From Flavimobilis massiliensis (GTDB lineage Bacteria > Actinomycetota > Actinomycetes > Actinomycetales > Cellulomonadaceae): a DNA stretch of 64,000 bases. The DNA lies in contig NZ_LT964979.1 in assembly GCF_900240335.1 (NCBI RefSeq), forward strand, positions 2,604,001 through 2,668,000, read 5' to 3'. A program made the translations under genes and the position numbers. The notes beneath the pieces were generated by a model. The model was not told where the DNA came from and searched no databases. It saw nothing but the letters and a program-made list of their open reading frames with translations. Positions 33,366 to 42,476 of the stretch are shown here, one piece after another (within the stretch, counting starts at the first letter, position 1; every line of letters starts with the position of its first letter).

Positions 33366-35693
33366 ATGAACGTCGGAACATCGCTACGACGTGTGCTGCG
33401 TGGCGCACGGGACGCCGTGAGGCGGCCCGCGGCGGTGGAGGCCCGTCTGGCGCCGCTCCTTACCGTTGTCGTCCCCTTCTACGACGTCGAGGAGTACCTC
33501 GCCGAGGCGGTCGGGTCGTTGCGGGAGCAGACGCACACGAATCTTGAGGTCCTTCTCGTCGACGACGGGTCGCGAGACGGGTCCCTCGCGCTGGCGCGCG
33601 CGCTCACGGCCGACGACTCCCGGTTCACGGTGCTCGAGGTCCCCCACGGTGGGCAGGGAGCGGCGCGCAACCATGCGCTCGCGCGGGCGCGCGGCGAGTA
33701 CGTGACGTTCATGGATGCGGACGACGTTGTGCCGCCGGACGCGTACGCGGCGATGGTCGGCTCGCTTGAGGCGTCGGGCTCGGACATGGTGCTCGGCAAC
33801 GTCGAGCGTTTCGACTCGGAGCGCGCGTGGATCCCCGGGTGGGCGCGCGTGGTGCACGGCGCGGACCTTCAGGGGATGACGCTCGCGGACCTGCCGGACG
33901 CGATGCGCGACATCCTCGCGTGCAACCGCGTCTACCGACGCACGTTCTGGGACACGCGGGTGCGAGCGTTCCCCGAGGGCATGGTCTTCGAGGACCACGT
34001 ACCGATGCTCCGCGCGCTCCTCGGCGGTTCACGCTTCGACGTGCTCGCGCAGGTGACGTACCGCTGGCGCCGACGCGAGGACCGCGGGTCATCGAGCCAG
34101 CCGAAGGACGAGCTCGCGAACCTCGCCGACCGCGTGCGCGCGAAGGACGAGGCGTGGGCGCTCCTGGAGGCCGAGGGCACGGAGTCAGAGCGGGGCCTGT
34201 GGCTCGCGCGCGTCCTCGACCTCGATCTCTCGCCGTACCTCGGCCACGGGGGAACAGCGGAGCCCGCCTACCAGGACCTGCTCGCGACGACCGCCGCGCG
34301 GTTCCTCGCGCTCGCGGAGGCCTCGGAGTCGTTCCGTCGTGTGTGGAGCGAGCGGGTGCGGGGCCACCGACGCCTCGCCCTCTGGTACGCGGCGCACCGT
34401 GACTGGGCGGCGCTCGCGTCGCTCACCGAGGATCTCGAGGCGCGGCGGCCGCCGTTGCTCGTCCACTCCGGGGAGGCTCCGGCGGGGAGCAGCTTCGTCG
34501 TCGCAGACCCGGGCCGCACCGTCGTCGCACCGCCGCTTCCGGACTGGCTCGCTCGTATGCGTCCGTTGGGCGCCACGAGCCTCGTCCTCACGCGGCTCGC
34601 GTGGGACGACGAGGCGCTCGTCGTGCGGGGCACGCTCCGCGTGCCGGGCGCGGCCCTCGGGCCGGAGACTGTGTCTGTGACGCTCGTCCTCGGCGACGAC
34701 GTCGCCGCGCACGTCACGGGCACGACGCTCGCGGCCGCACCGCGACGGGTCGACGCGCCCGTCACGGGCTCCGAGCTCGACGTCTGCGTGCGTGTGCCCC
34801 GCGCGGTGCTCGCACGCGCCCTGCCCGCCGCAGGCGACGTGCGAGTCCGTGCAACCGCCCGTCTCGTGCCGGGCGTCGAGGTGGACGTGCGGCTCGTGCC
34901 CGGCACGGGGACGCGCGCGCCGCGCCCGGTCCCCGACGCGGTCGGCGGCACGCGGGTCCTCCCGGTCGCTGCGGAGGACGACGGGCTCGTCCTGCGCGCC
35001 GGACCGGCACCCGTGGTCGTCGAGCGGATCGACGTCGTGGACGACGTGGTCCGGCTGACGTTCGCCTCGAGCTGTGAACTCGACGACGTGCGATTCGGTC
35101 CGTCCGTCCCGCTCACGCTCGTCGACGGTCGATACGCGGCCCGGCTCGACGCACTGGCCGCGCTCGACGCGGACACGCCGCTCGAGGTCCGTGCCGGCGG
35201 ACGTGACGTGCGTCCGCTCGTCGGGGCGCTCGCGGGACGCGACCTGCCGCGCGGGCTTGCGTGCGCGGCTCGTGGCACGCTCCACGCGATCCCCGGGGCG
35301 CGGCTCGTCCTGCACACGGTCGTCGTCGACGACGACGGGATCCGTCTCGAACTCACCGAGGCCGGTCGTGCCGACGTGCCCGCGGACGCACGGTGGACCG
35401 CGGTGCTGCGCGACGGCGACGAGGAGCTGCCGGTCCCGGCCGTCCAGGACGGGACCGGTGTCGTGAGGCTCGGGGTTCCGACCGCGGCAGCGGTCGACGG
35501 CGTCGTGCCGAGCGTCGCGAGCGTCGGGCTGCGGCTCCGCACGACGGAGGGGGACGGCGTCTCCCTCCGGATCGACGGGAGGGTCCTCGACGCCCAGCCG
35601 TTCCGGGCGACGTCGGGCAAGCACGACGTGAGGGTGCTCGTCCGCAGCGACGAGATCTGGCTCAGGGTCGAGCACGTCGTGCGACCTCGTTGA
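33366..35693 (+). CDS. GT2 glycosyltransferase with long C-terminal beta-rich region
   Basis: A 775-residue protein. Residues about 28-330 are a GT2 domain (LTVVVPFYDVEEYLAEAV, LLVDDGSRDGS, TFMDADDVVPPDAY, FEDHVPMLRAL). Residues about 360-775 contain repeated beta-strand-like stretches with alternating hydrophobic and charged residues and no catalytic motif; they resemble stacked beta-sandwich modules. Teichoic acid glycosyltransferases of the TarS type have a similar plan, with C-terminal modules used for oligomerisation and polymer binding. Being divergent from the TagF-like gene, it may glycosylate that polymer. Codon choice is extremely G/C-biased. Confidence 0.8.
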   Translation: MNVGTSLRRVLRGARDAVRRPAAVEARLAPLLTVVVPFYDVEEYLAEAVGSLREQTHTNLEVLLVDDGSRDGSLALARALTADDSRFTVLEVPHGGQGAARNHALARARGEYVTFMDADDVVPPDAYAAMVGSLEASGSDMVLGNVERFDSERAWIPGWARVVHGADLQGMTLADLPDAMRDILACNRVYRRTFWDTRVRAFPEGMVFEDHVPMLRALLGGSRFDVLAQVTYRWRRREDRGSSSQPKDELANLADRVRAKDEAWALLEAEGTESERGLWLARVLDLDLSPYLGHGGTAEPAYQDLLATTAARFLALAEASESFRRVWSERVRGHRRLALWYAAHRDWAALASLTEDLEARRPPLLVHSGEAPAGSSFVVADPGRTVVAPPLPDWLARMRPLGATSLVLTRLAWDDEALVVRGTLRVPGAALGPETVSVTLVLGDDVAAHVTGTTLAAAPRRVDAPVTGSELDVCVRVPRAVLARALPAAGDVRVRATARLVPGVEVDVRLVPGTGTRAPRPVPDAVGGTRVLPVAAEDDGLVLRAGPAPVVVERIDVVDDVVRLTFASSCELDDVRFGPSVPLTLVDGRYAARLDALAALDADTPLEVRAGGRDVRPLVGALAGRDLPRGLACAARGTLHAIPGARLVLHTVVVDDDGIRLELTEAGRADVPADARWTAVLRDGDEELPVPAVQDGTGVVRLGVPTAAAVDGVVPSVASVGLRLRTTEGDGVSLRIDGRVLDAQPFRATSGKHDVRVLVRSDEIWLRVEHVVRPR

Positions 35694-35701
35694 CGAGCCG
35701 A

Positions 35702-35735
35702 GCCGCGCGGGACTCCCTGGGGAGGCCCGCGCGGC
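35702..35735. terminator. Bidirectional terminator, GT2 / rmlA
   Basis: A perfect 10-bp stem, GCCGCGCGGG (35702-35711) with CCCGCGCGGC (35726-35735); the loop contains CTCCC and GGGAG that can extend pairing. It lies eight bases after the GT2 stop and before the convergent rmlA stop. Confidence 0.7.
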
Positions 35736-35753
35736 CGCCGTCGAGCGGACGGC

Positions 35754-36620
35754 TCAGGCCTCGTCGAGCAGTCCGAGCAGGTACGTGCCGTAGCCGGACT
35801 TCGCGAGCGCGTGCCCGCGCGCCGCGAGCTCGTCGTCCGAGAGGAACCCGCGGCGCCACGCGATCTCCTCGGGCGCGCCGATCTTCATGCCTTGGCGGTT
35901 CTCGATGGTGCGGACGAAGTCGGAGGCCTCGAGCAGCGAGTCGAAGGTCCCGGTGTCGAGCCATGCGGTGCCGCGCGGCAGGACGCCCACCTGGAGCCGG
36001 CCCTGGCGCAGGTACTCCTTGTTGACGTCTGTGATCTCGTACTCGCCGCGGGCTGAGGGCTCGAGGTTCTTGGCGATCTCGACGACGTCGTTGTCGTAGA
36101 AGTAGAGGCCGGGCACGGCGTAGCTGCTCCTGGGCCGGGCGGGCTTCTCCTCGAGGGAGATTGCTCGGCCCTCGGCGTCGAACTCGACGACGCCGTAGGC
36201 GGTGGGGTCGGCGACGCGGTAGGCGAAGACTGCGCCACCGTCGACGTCGGTGAACGACTGCAGCTGGGTGCCGAGGCCGGGTCCGTAGAAGATGTTGTCG
36301 CCGAGGACGAGGGCCGCCTTCTCGGTGCCGATGAACTCCTCGCCGAGCACGAACGCCTGGGCGAGACCGTTGGGCTCGGCCTGTACCGTGTAGCTGATCG
36401 AGATGCCGAACTGCGAGCCGTCGCCGAGCAGACGGTGGAACTGCTCGGCGTCGTGCGGCGTCGTGATGACGAGCACGTCGCGGATACCGGCGAGGAGCAG
36501 GGTCGCCAACGGGTAGTAGATCATCGGCTTGTCGTAGACGGGCACGAGCTGTTTGCTCACGCCCATCGTGATCGGATGTAGTCGTGTGCCGGAGCCTCCG
36601 GCGAGAATGATGCCGCGCAT
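35754..36620 (-). CDS. rmlA: Glucose-1-phosphate thymidylyltransferase
   Basis: Makes dTDP-glucose from glucose-1-phosphate and dTTP, the first step toward dTDP-rhamnose and, here, also toward dTDP-3-acetamido sugars. The 288-residue length and motifs GIILAGGSGTRLHPITMG, SKQLVPVYDKPMIYYPL, LVLGDNIFYG and WLDTGTFDSLLEA are those of RmlA. It follows the polymerase-like gene by three bases on the minus strand with no clear ribosome site, so it may be translated by coupling. Confidence 0.96.
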   Translation of the reverse strand: MRGIILAGGSGTRLHPITMGVSKQLVPVYDKPMIYYPLATLLLAGIRDVLVITTPHDAEQFHRLLGDGSQFGISISYTVQAEPNGLAQAFVLGEEFIGTEKAALVLGDNIFYGPGLGTQLQSFTDVDGGAVFAYRVADPTAYGVVEFDAEGRAISLEEKPARPRSSYAVPGLYFYDNDVVEIAKNLEPSARGEYEITDVNKEYLRQGRLQVGVLPRGTAWLDTGTFDSLLEASDFVRTIENRQGMKIGAPEEIAWRRGFLSDDELAARGHALAKSGYGTYLLGLLDEA

Positions 36621-36623
36621 GGG

Positions 36624-38135
36624 CTATATCTTGCCCGACCGGACGCTGGCGCGTGCGTGGCGGGGGCGGTCGTGTGGAGGGTCGGGCAAGCGAGCGCCAT
36701 CGGTGAGACAGGCGGCAAGCACGACGAGGAACCACCCGAGAGGCACCATCCACAGCGGTTCGGTCATGCCGAGGAATACCAGGGTGAGCATTGTGAGGAG
36801 CGTCCAGACCGCCGTCGCGTCGCCGTCGCGGAGGAACATTCGGCCGGCACGCCATGTGGCGCGGAGAATGATGCAGAGATAGAGAAGCGTCCCCACGATC
36901 CCCACCTGGACGACCAGGTCGATCGCACCGTTGTGGCCGTGCGCGAGAGGGTACGGGATGAGGGAGTTGATGAGCGCGCGCGCCTTCGAGTCCCCGGCGT
37001 CGAGCCAGTGATACTCCCAGACTGCGCCAAAGCCGAAACCCCGCCACGGCCGGTCGGAGGTGACCTGCGCGATGGCGTTCCACAGCGGGACCCGGCCGGA
37101 GAGGTTGCTGACCTCCTTGTCGAGCACCCTCGGGACGACGACGGCGACCGCTGCGACCGCCGTCCCCACGACCGCCACGACGATCCCGGTCCACAGCCAA
37201 CGCCGAGCGGTCGGCCACGCGGAGGACGCGGCACGACGTAGAACGAGCCGCCTGATGCCCATCAACGCGATCCAGGCGGCGACGAGAACTGCCGACGTGA
37301 CGATCCCCGAGGCGGAGCGGGTGAGGCAGAGGGCCGCCGCCGTCGACGCGGCTGCGATGATCTTCAGGGCCCAGCCTCGCTGGGACGTGACAGGCACCGC
37401 GAGGATGGCAGGCAGGGTTAGGCATAGCACGTATGACAGGATGTTCCAATGGCCGTAGAGGCCTACGAACGTGGTCATCGTGTAACCGATGCCCGCGGGG
37501 CGGAAGGCCGTGACCTCGGGCAGCCAGATTGCGGCGACGCTCGTCGTGACGATGATGACGGTGCCCACCGCGAGCGACAGGACGAGATGTCGGCGCGGCA
37601 CGAACGCGGAGATCGCGAGAGCGAGCACAGCGACCGAGCCGTAGATGAGAAGCGCGGTCAACGTCGCGCGACGGGACCCGGTCCACAGCAGCGTCACTGT
37701 CGCTGAGAGGCCGAACGCAAGAGGGAGGAGCGGGACCACCAGCCGCTGCGAGGGGCGCCGCTGGACAACGATGATCCCCACGAGCGCTACAGCCGCGATC
37801 ATGAGATAAGTGTCGATCGGGTTGCCCCACAGGGCGCGAGGGCCGGAGACAGCCCAGAGAACGACCCCAGTGAGGCCGATCGTCATGATTGAGGCCGCGT
37901 GACGTCCACGGTCGCCGCTGTCGTCGGATGGACGCTCGCCCGACGTCGAGTCAGGGAAGTCCGGGGGAGCGCCGAGCGTCGTCACCGCCACATGGTACGT
38001 GAACACGGACTTCCCACGCCGCGACATGTGCGCGACGTAGTGCCGGACGGGCTGGGCTCGCGCGGTCACGAGGCGGCGCGTGTGGCCTAAGGTGAGACGA
38101 GCTCTCGAGCAGAGGTGCCTATCAGATCGCCTCAC
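36624..38135 (-). CDS. O-antigen ligase/polymerase-like membrane protein
   Basis: A membrane protein with about 11 hydrophobic segments and the WaaL/Wzy_C outer loop: SGRVPLWNAIAQVTSDRPWRGFGFG followed by HGHNGAIDLVVQVGIVG. GRxxxW and HxHN elements are typical of ligases and polymerases. The GTG at 38135 has AGAGGAA upstream but gives an 85-residue hydrophilic N-terminus; an ATG at 38027 is also possible. It is the second such protein in the window, so two glycans may be polymerised, or one protein may be a ligase. Codon bias looks weaker than in neighbours, hinting at separate acquisition. Confidence 0.85.
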   Translation of the reverse strand: MRRSDRHLCSRARLTLGHTRRLVTARAQPVRHYVAHMSRRGKSVFTYHVAVTTLGAPPDFPDSTSGERPSDDSGDRGRHAASIMTIGLTGVVLWAVSGPRALWGNPIDTYLMIAAVALVGIIVVQRRPSQRLVVPLLPLAFGLSATVTLLWTGSRRATLTALLIYGSVAVLALAISAFVPRRHLVLSLAVGTVIIVTTSVAAIWLPEVTAFRPAGIGYTMTTFVGLYGHWNILSYVLCLTLPAILAVPVTSQRGWALKIIAAASTAAALCLTRSASGIVTSAVLVAAWIALMGIRRLVLRRAASSAWPTARRWLWTGIVVAVVGTAVAAVAVVVPRVLDKEVSNLSGRVPLWNAIAQVTSDRPWRGFGFGAVWEYHWLDAGDSKARALINSLIPYPLAHGHNGAIDLVVQVGIVGTLLYLCIILRATWRAGRMFLRDGDATAVWTLLTMLTLVFLGMTEPLWMVPLGWFLVVLAACLTDGARLPDPPHDRPRHARASVRSGKI

Positions 38136-38231
38136 AGCGGTTCCTCTGGACGATGCGCCGCTCGGGACCGTCCTCCGTGAACCGTGTGCCAGCGCGCGCG
38201 GGACACCGTAGCTCTAGCCCAAGGAGACCAC

Positions 38232-39224
38232 GTGCGAGTCCTCGTCACCGGCGGTGCCGGTTTCATCGGTGCCAACTTCGTCCACCAGACCGTCAGGGAA
38301 CGCCCCGGGACGTCGGTGACGGTGCTCGACTCCCTCACGTACGCAGGCAATGCCGCGTCGCTCGACGGCCTTGACGGCGTCGAGCTCGTCGTCGGTGACA
38401 TCGCGGACGCCGAGCTCGTCGACGCTCTCGTCGCCCGCCACGACCTCGTCGTGCACTTCGCGGCCGAGTCGCACAACGACAACTCGCTCCACGACCCGTC
38501 GCCGTTCGTCCGCACGAACGTCGTCGGTACGTTCACGCTCCTCGAGGCGGTGCGCAAGCACGGCGTGCGCTTCCACCACGTCTCGACCGATGAGGTCTAC
38601 GGCGACCTCGAGCTCGACGACCCCGCGAAGTTCACGCCCGAGACCCCGTACAACCCGTCGAGCCCGTACTCGGCGACGAAGGCATCCTCGGACCTCCTCG
38701 TGCGTGCGTGGGTGCGCTCGTTCGGCATCGAGGCGACGATCTCGAACTGTTCGAACAACTACGGGCCCTACCAGCACGTCGAGAAGTTCATCCCGCGGCA
38801 GATCACCAACCTCGTCGACGGCATCCGTCCCCGCCTCTACGGCGCGGGCGAGAACGTCCGTGACTGGATCCACGTCGACGACCACAACTCCGCCGTGTGG
38901 ACGATCATCGACAAGGGCCGCACCGGCGAGACCTACCTCATCGGTGCGGACGGGGAGAAGAACAACCTCGAGGTCGTCCAGCTCATCCTCGCCGAGTTCG
39001 GCCTTGCGCCCGACGAATTCGACCACGTCACCGACCGTGCCGGCCACGACCTGCGCTACGCGATCGACGCGACCCGCCTGCGCGACGAGCTCGGCTGGAC
39101 GCCCCGCTACACGAGCTTCGCCGACGGCCTCCACGCGACCGTCGAGTGGTACCGCGCCAACGAGGACTGGTGGCGCCCCGCCAAGGCCGCGACGGAGCAG
39201 AAGTACCGGGTCGCAGGTCACTGA
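38232..39224 (+). CDS. rmlB: dTDP-glucose 4,6-dehydratase
   Basis: Converts dTDP-glucose to dTDP-4-keto-6-deoxyglucose, the shared precursor of dTDP-rhamnose and of the FdtB/FdtD pathway at 15-18.5 kb. The 330-residue SDR enzyme has the NAD-binding TGGAGFIG (residues 6-13), HFAAESHNDNSL, STDEVYGDLE, the Y146-x3-K150 catalytic pair in YSATKASSD, and NNYGPYQHVEKFIPR. The GTG start is supported by AAGGAG six bases upstream and by the Rossmann fold beginning at once. It is alone on its strand between minus-strand neighbours. Confidence 0.96.
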   Translation: MRVLVTGGAGFIGANFVHQTVRERPGTSVTVLDSLTYAGNAASLDGLDGVELVVGDIADAELVDALVARHDLVVHFAAESHNDNSLHDPSPFVRTNVVGTFTLLEAVRKHGVRFHHVSTDEVYGDLELDDPAKFTPETPYNPSSPYSATKASSDLLVRAWVRSFGIEATISNCSNNYGPYQHVEKFIPRQITNLVDGIRPRLYGAGENVRDWIHVDDHNSAVWTIIDKGRTGETYLIGADGEKNNLEVVQLILAEFGLAPDEFDHVTDRAGHDLRYAIDATRLRDELGWTPRYTSFADGLHATVEWYRANEDWWRPAKAATEQKYRVAGH

Positions 39225-39233
39225 CCGCGCCCA

Positions 39234-39278
39234 CGGTGAGGGCCCGTGCACACGCATCGTGTGCACGGGCCCTCACCG
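39234..39278. terminator. Bidirectional terminator, rmlB / rmlC
   Basis: A perfect 21-bp stem (39234-39254 with 39258-39278) with a CAT loop, starting nine bases after the rmlB stop and ending 28 bases before the convergent rmlC stop. It is the longest uninterrupted stem I found. Its core GTGCACACG/CGTGTGCAC recurs at 45735-45755. Confidence 0.88.
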
Positions 39279-39306
39279 CACGACCGGAGTCGGGTTGGAG
39301 CCGTGC

Positions 39307-39918
39307 TCAGAGAGCTCGCAGGTATGCGTCGACCGCCTCCTGCGTCGGGAGGAGACCCGACGCCAGCGCCTCCGCGAGCGAGGGCGCAGCCTCGTCCTTC
39401 GCAGAGAGCTCGAACGTCAGCGGCGAACCGTCGCGCGCCACCGTCGGCCACTCGATGCCCACCGCAGGGTCGAGCGGGTGGATGCCGTGCTCACGCCCCG
39501 GCGCGTACGGCGCCGAGCACAAGTACGCGACCGTCGAGCCGTCCTCGAGCGAGCAGAACGCGTGGCCGAGCCCCTCGCCCAGGTAGATCGCGCGCCGGTC
39601 GACGTCGTCGAGCAGAACCGAGTCCCACCGCCCGAACGTCGGCGAGCCCACCCGAATGTCGACGACGACGTCGAGCACCGCACCCTTGACGCACGTCACG
39701 TACTTCGCCTGACCCGGGGGCACGTCCGCGAAGTGCACGCCGCGCAGCACACCGGCCGCCGAGACCGACATGTTCGCCTGGCGCAGGTCGAGCGGATGAC
39801 CGACCGCAGCCTCGAACTCCGAGCCCTTGAACCACTCGAGGAACACGCCGCGCGCGTCACCGTGCTGCTGGGGAGTGATCTCCCACGCACCGGGGACGTC
39901 AAGCTCTCGGAACTGCAC
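39307..39918 (-). CDS. rmlC: dTDP-4-dehydrorhamnose 3,5-epimerase
   Basis: Epimerises dTDP-4-keto-6-deoxyglucose at C3 and C5 toward L-rhamnose. The 203-residue cupin contains GDARGVFLEWFKGSEF, QANMSVSAAGVLRGVHF with the catalytic His, KYVTCVKGAVLDVVVDIR and LGHAFCSLEDGSTVAYLCS. The C-terminal extension of about 20 residues is common in actinobacteria. It has its own transcription unit, divergent from rmlD with a 114-bp spacer. Confidence 0.95.
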   Translation of the reverse strand: MQFRELDVPGAWEITPQQHGDARGVFLEWFKGSEFEAAVGHPLDLRQANMSVSAAGVLRGVHFADVPPGQAKYVTCVKGAVLDVVVDIRVGSPTFGRWDSVLLDDVDRRAIYLGEGLGHAFCSLEDGSTVAYLCSAPYAPGREHGIHPLDPAVGIEWPTVARDGSPLTFELSAKDEAAPSLAEALASGLLPTQEAVDAYLRAL

Positions 39919-40032
39919 GGGGCCTCCTCGGGTCGTCTGGACGTGCGAGGACAGAGTACGGCGTCACGATGACGCCCGACGGTGCACACTGGGACACGGC
40001 CCGCCCGGGCCGCGGAGCAGAGAGGGGACGAC

Positions 40033-40911
40033 GTGCGCTGGCTGGTCGTCGGAGGAGCAGGGATGCTTGGCACGGACGCGACAGGCGTCCTCACGCAGGC
40101 AGGGGAGGATGTCCGCACGGTCGACCGGACCGAGCTCGACATCCTCGACGCCGCCGCATGCCTCGGCGCGGTCCAGGACGTGGACGTCGTCCTCAACTGC
40201 GCCGCCTGGACCGCTGTCGACGACGCCGAAACCCAGGAGCCTGCGGCGTTCGCCGTCAACGCGCTCGGCGCCGCCCACCTCGCACGCGCCGCGACCGCGG
40301 CCGGTGCCCGCCTCGTCCACATCTCGACCGACTACGTCTTCGACGGCGCTGCCTCGAGCCCGTACGAGGCCGACGACGTCGTCGGGCCACGCTCCGCGTA
40401 CGGCCGCACGAAGCTTGCCGGCGAGTGGGCCGTCCGCGCTCACGACACCGCTGGCCGCCACCTCGTCCTGCGCACCGCGTGGCTCTACGGGCAGCACGGT
40501 GGGAGCTTCCCCCGGACGATCGTCCGAGTCGCACGCGAGCGCGGCACCGTGGCGGTCGTCACCGACCAGCAGGGGCAGCCCACGTGGACGCGCGACGTCG
40601 CGGACCTCGCGCTGCGCCTCGTACGCGCCGACGCCCCCGCAGGCACCTACCACGCGACGTCGTCGGGCACCGCGACGTGGCACGACCTCGCGAGCGCCGC
40701 CGTCGCGTCCGCAGGCCTCGACCCGGCGGTCGTCACGGCGACGACGAGCGACGCCTTCGTCCGCCCCGCCCCCCGCCCCGCATGGTCCGTCCTTGGCCAT
40801 GCAAGCGTGCGCGCCGCGGGCGTCGAACCCATCGGTGACTGGCGCGAACGCTGGGAGGCCGCCGTCGCGTCCGAGGGCTTCGCGTCGACGGTCCTCGGTA
40901 CCACCGACTGA
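40033..40911 (+). CDS. rmlD: dTDP-4-dehydrorhamnose reductase
   Basis: Reduces dTDP-4-keto-L-rhamnose to dTDP-L-rhamnose. The 292-residue SDR protein begins WLVVGGAGMLGTD (NADPH site) and has NCAAWTAVDDAET, VHISTDYVFDG, the Y123-x3-K127 pair in SAYGRTKLAGEW, and TAWLYGQHGGSFPRTIV. The GTG follows GAGAGGGG. It completes the four-gene rhamnose pathway although each gene lies on a different, alternating strand. Confidence 0.95.
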   Translation: MRWLVVGGAGMLGTDATGVLTQAGEDVRTVDRTELDILDAAACLGAVQDVDVVLNCAAWTAVDDAETQEPAAFAVNALGAAHLARAATAAGARLVHISTDYVFDGAASSPYEADDVVGPRSAYGRTKLAGEWAVRAHDTAGRHLVLRTAWLYGQHGGSFPRTIVRVARERGTVAVVTDQQGQPTWTRDVADLALRLVRADAPAGTYHATSSGTATWHDLASAAVASAGLDPAVVTATTSDAFVRPAPRPAWSVLGHASVRAAGVEPIGDWRERWEAAVASEGFASTVLGTTD

Positions 40912-40919
40912 CGGGGCGC

Positions 40920-42191
40920 TCAGAGCTGCGTCACCGCCGGTCCGCGGAGGACGTGCTGCGTGTCGAGGACCGTCGTGCCGTGCTCGACGAGCCGCTCGTA
41001 GGGCACGCCCGAGTGCGGCGTGACGATGACCGCGGCCGTCGTGCGCGCGAGCGTCTCCGCGTCGAGCGGCACGCGCTCGACACCGTCGGGCCAGTAGTGG
41101 TCGTCGACGTGGTCGTCGACCGCGATCACCGTGGCGCCGAGCGTGCGCAGGTGCGTGACGAGACGCAGCGCGGGGGCCTCGCGCACGTCCCCCGTGTCGC
41201 GCTTGTAGGCGAGGCCCACGAGCAGGATCGTGCTGCCCCGCACGGAGCGCTCGCAGTCGTTGAGGAGCGTGACGACGCGGCTCGCGACGTACTGCGGCAT
41301 GTGCTCGTTGACGTCGTTGGCGAGCTCGACGAAGCGGAAGCTCTGGCCGAGGCGTCGGCGCACCTGCCACGAGAGGTAGCTCGGGTCGACGGGCAGGCAG
41401 TGTCCTCCGACGCCGGGGCCGGGCGTGAACTTCATGAAGCCGAACGGTTTGCTCGCCGCGGCGTCGATCGCCTCCCAGATGTCGATGTCGAGCTGGTGCG
41501 CGAAGACCGCGAGCTCGTTGACGAGCGCGATGTTGACGTGGCGGAACGTGTTCTCGAGCAGCTTCGTCAGCTCGGCCTCGCGCGTGCCCGAGACCGGCAC
41601 GGTCGTCTCGATGAGGTCCGAGTAGAAGGCATCGACGCGTGCGAGCGATGCGGCGTCGATCCCGGAGACGACCTTGGGAGTCTCGACGAAGCCGTACGTC
41701 GGGTTGCCGGGGTCGATGCGCTCGGGGGAGTAGCCGACGTGGAAATCGGGGCCCGCGGTGAGGCCGGAGACTTCCTCGAGGATTGGGATGAGCATCTCGT
41801 CTGTCGTGCCCGGGTACGTCGTCGACTCGAGGATGACGAGGCACCCGCGCGTCACCCACGGCGCGAGGTCGCGCGCGGCGTCGGCGATGAACGAGAGGTC
41901 GGGCAACGTCTCCCGCAACGGTGTCGGCACGGAGATGACGGCGACGTCGAAGCCGCGGCACGCGGCGTAGTCAGTCGTCGGCAGGTAGCGGCCCGTCGCG
42001 AGCGACTCCGCGAGCCGGGCGTCGGAGATGTCCTCGACGAACGAGACGCCCGCGCCGAGGTTCTTCACACGGCGCTCGTCGATGTCGAGCCCGACGACGT
42101 CGTAGCCCTGCTCGACGGCACGGACCGCGAGCGGGAGCCCGACGTAGCCCTGACCGATGACGACGACCTTCTGAGCTCTCTCTAGCGACAT
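40920..42191 (-). CDS. Nucleotide-sugar (UDP-GlcNAc/ManNAc-type) 6-dehydrogenase
   Basis: A 423-residue NAD-dependent enzyme that oxidises C6 of a UDP-sugar to a uronate. The N-terminal Rossmann domain has VVVIGQGYVGLPLA; the central part has STTYPGTTDEML, YSPERIDPGNP and KLLENTFRHVNIALVNE; catalytic Cys265 is in PGVGGHCLPVDPSYL. The SPERIDPGN and HCLPVDP forms favour the WbpA/TviB/WecC group acting on N-acetylhexosamines over UDP-glucose dehydrogenase. ATG start with GGGGGAAG upstream; a TAGCGT -10-like box lies at 42240-42245. Its product would give the glycan a negatively charged sugar. Confidence 0.88.
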   Translation of the reverse strand: MSLERAQKVVVIGQGYVGLPLAVRAVEQGYDVVGLDIDERRVKNLGAGVSFVEDISDARLAESLATGRYLPTTDYAACRGFDVAVISVPTPLRETLPDLSFIADAARDLAPWVTRGCLVILESTTYPGTTDEMLIPILEEVSGLTAGPDFHVGYSPERIDPGNPTYGFVETPKVVSGIDAASLARVDAFYSDLIETTVPVSGTREAELTKLLENTFRHVNIALVNELAVFAHQLDIDIWEAIDAAASKPFGFMKFTPGPGVGGHCLPVDPSYLSWQVRRRLGQSFRFVELANDVNEHMPQYVASRVVTLLNDCERSVRGSTILLVGLAYKRDTGDVREAPALRLVTHLRTLGATVIAVDDHVDDHYWPDGVERVPLDAETLARTTAAVIVTPHSGVPYERLVEHGTTVLDTQHVLRGPAVTQL

Positions 42192-42332
42192 CGAGCTTCC
42201 CCCGTCCGGGCACGCCACGGAAAGGCGTGCTGTGTCCTCACGCTATGGACGGAACGAACGAGGGTGACAGGGCTGCGGGGAGGGATCACCCTGGCGCCAC
42301 CCCGAAGCGTGTGCGGTCTCGCCCGGACCGAT

Positions 42333-42361
42333 TGGCCTCGCGCGAGGTCCCCCGGTACTCT
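42333..42361 (+). promoter_or_regulatory. Predicted promoter of the Big_2 protein gene
   Basis: TTGGCC (42333-42338) and TACTCT (42356-42361) are separated by exactly 17 bases. Transcription from here gives a leader of about 110 bases before the ATG at 42477. Confidence 0.55.
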
Positions 42362-42476
42362 TGCCGTGCCCGAATCGCCGGACCTCACGTCGCGTGAGCC
42401 TGGCACGAGCGGCGCACTCGGCCGCGGCCGGGACCGCGCACGGGCAGCATCAGGGACACGAACAGGGAGCTGTCAC

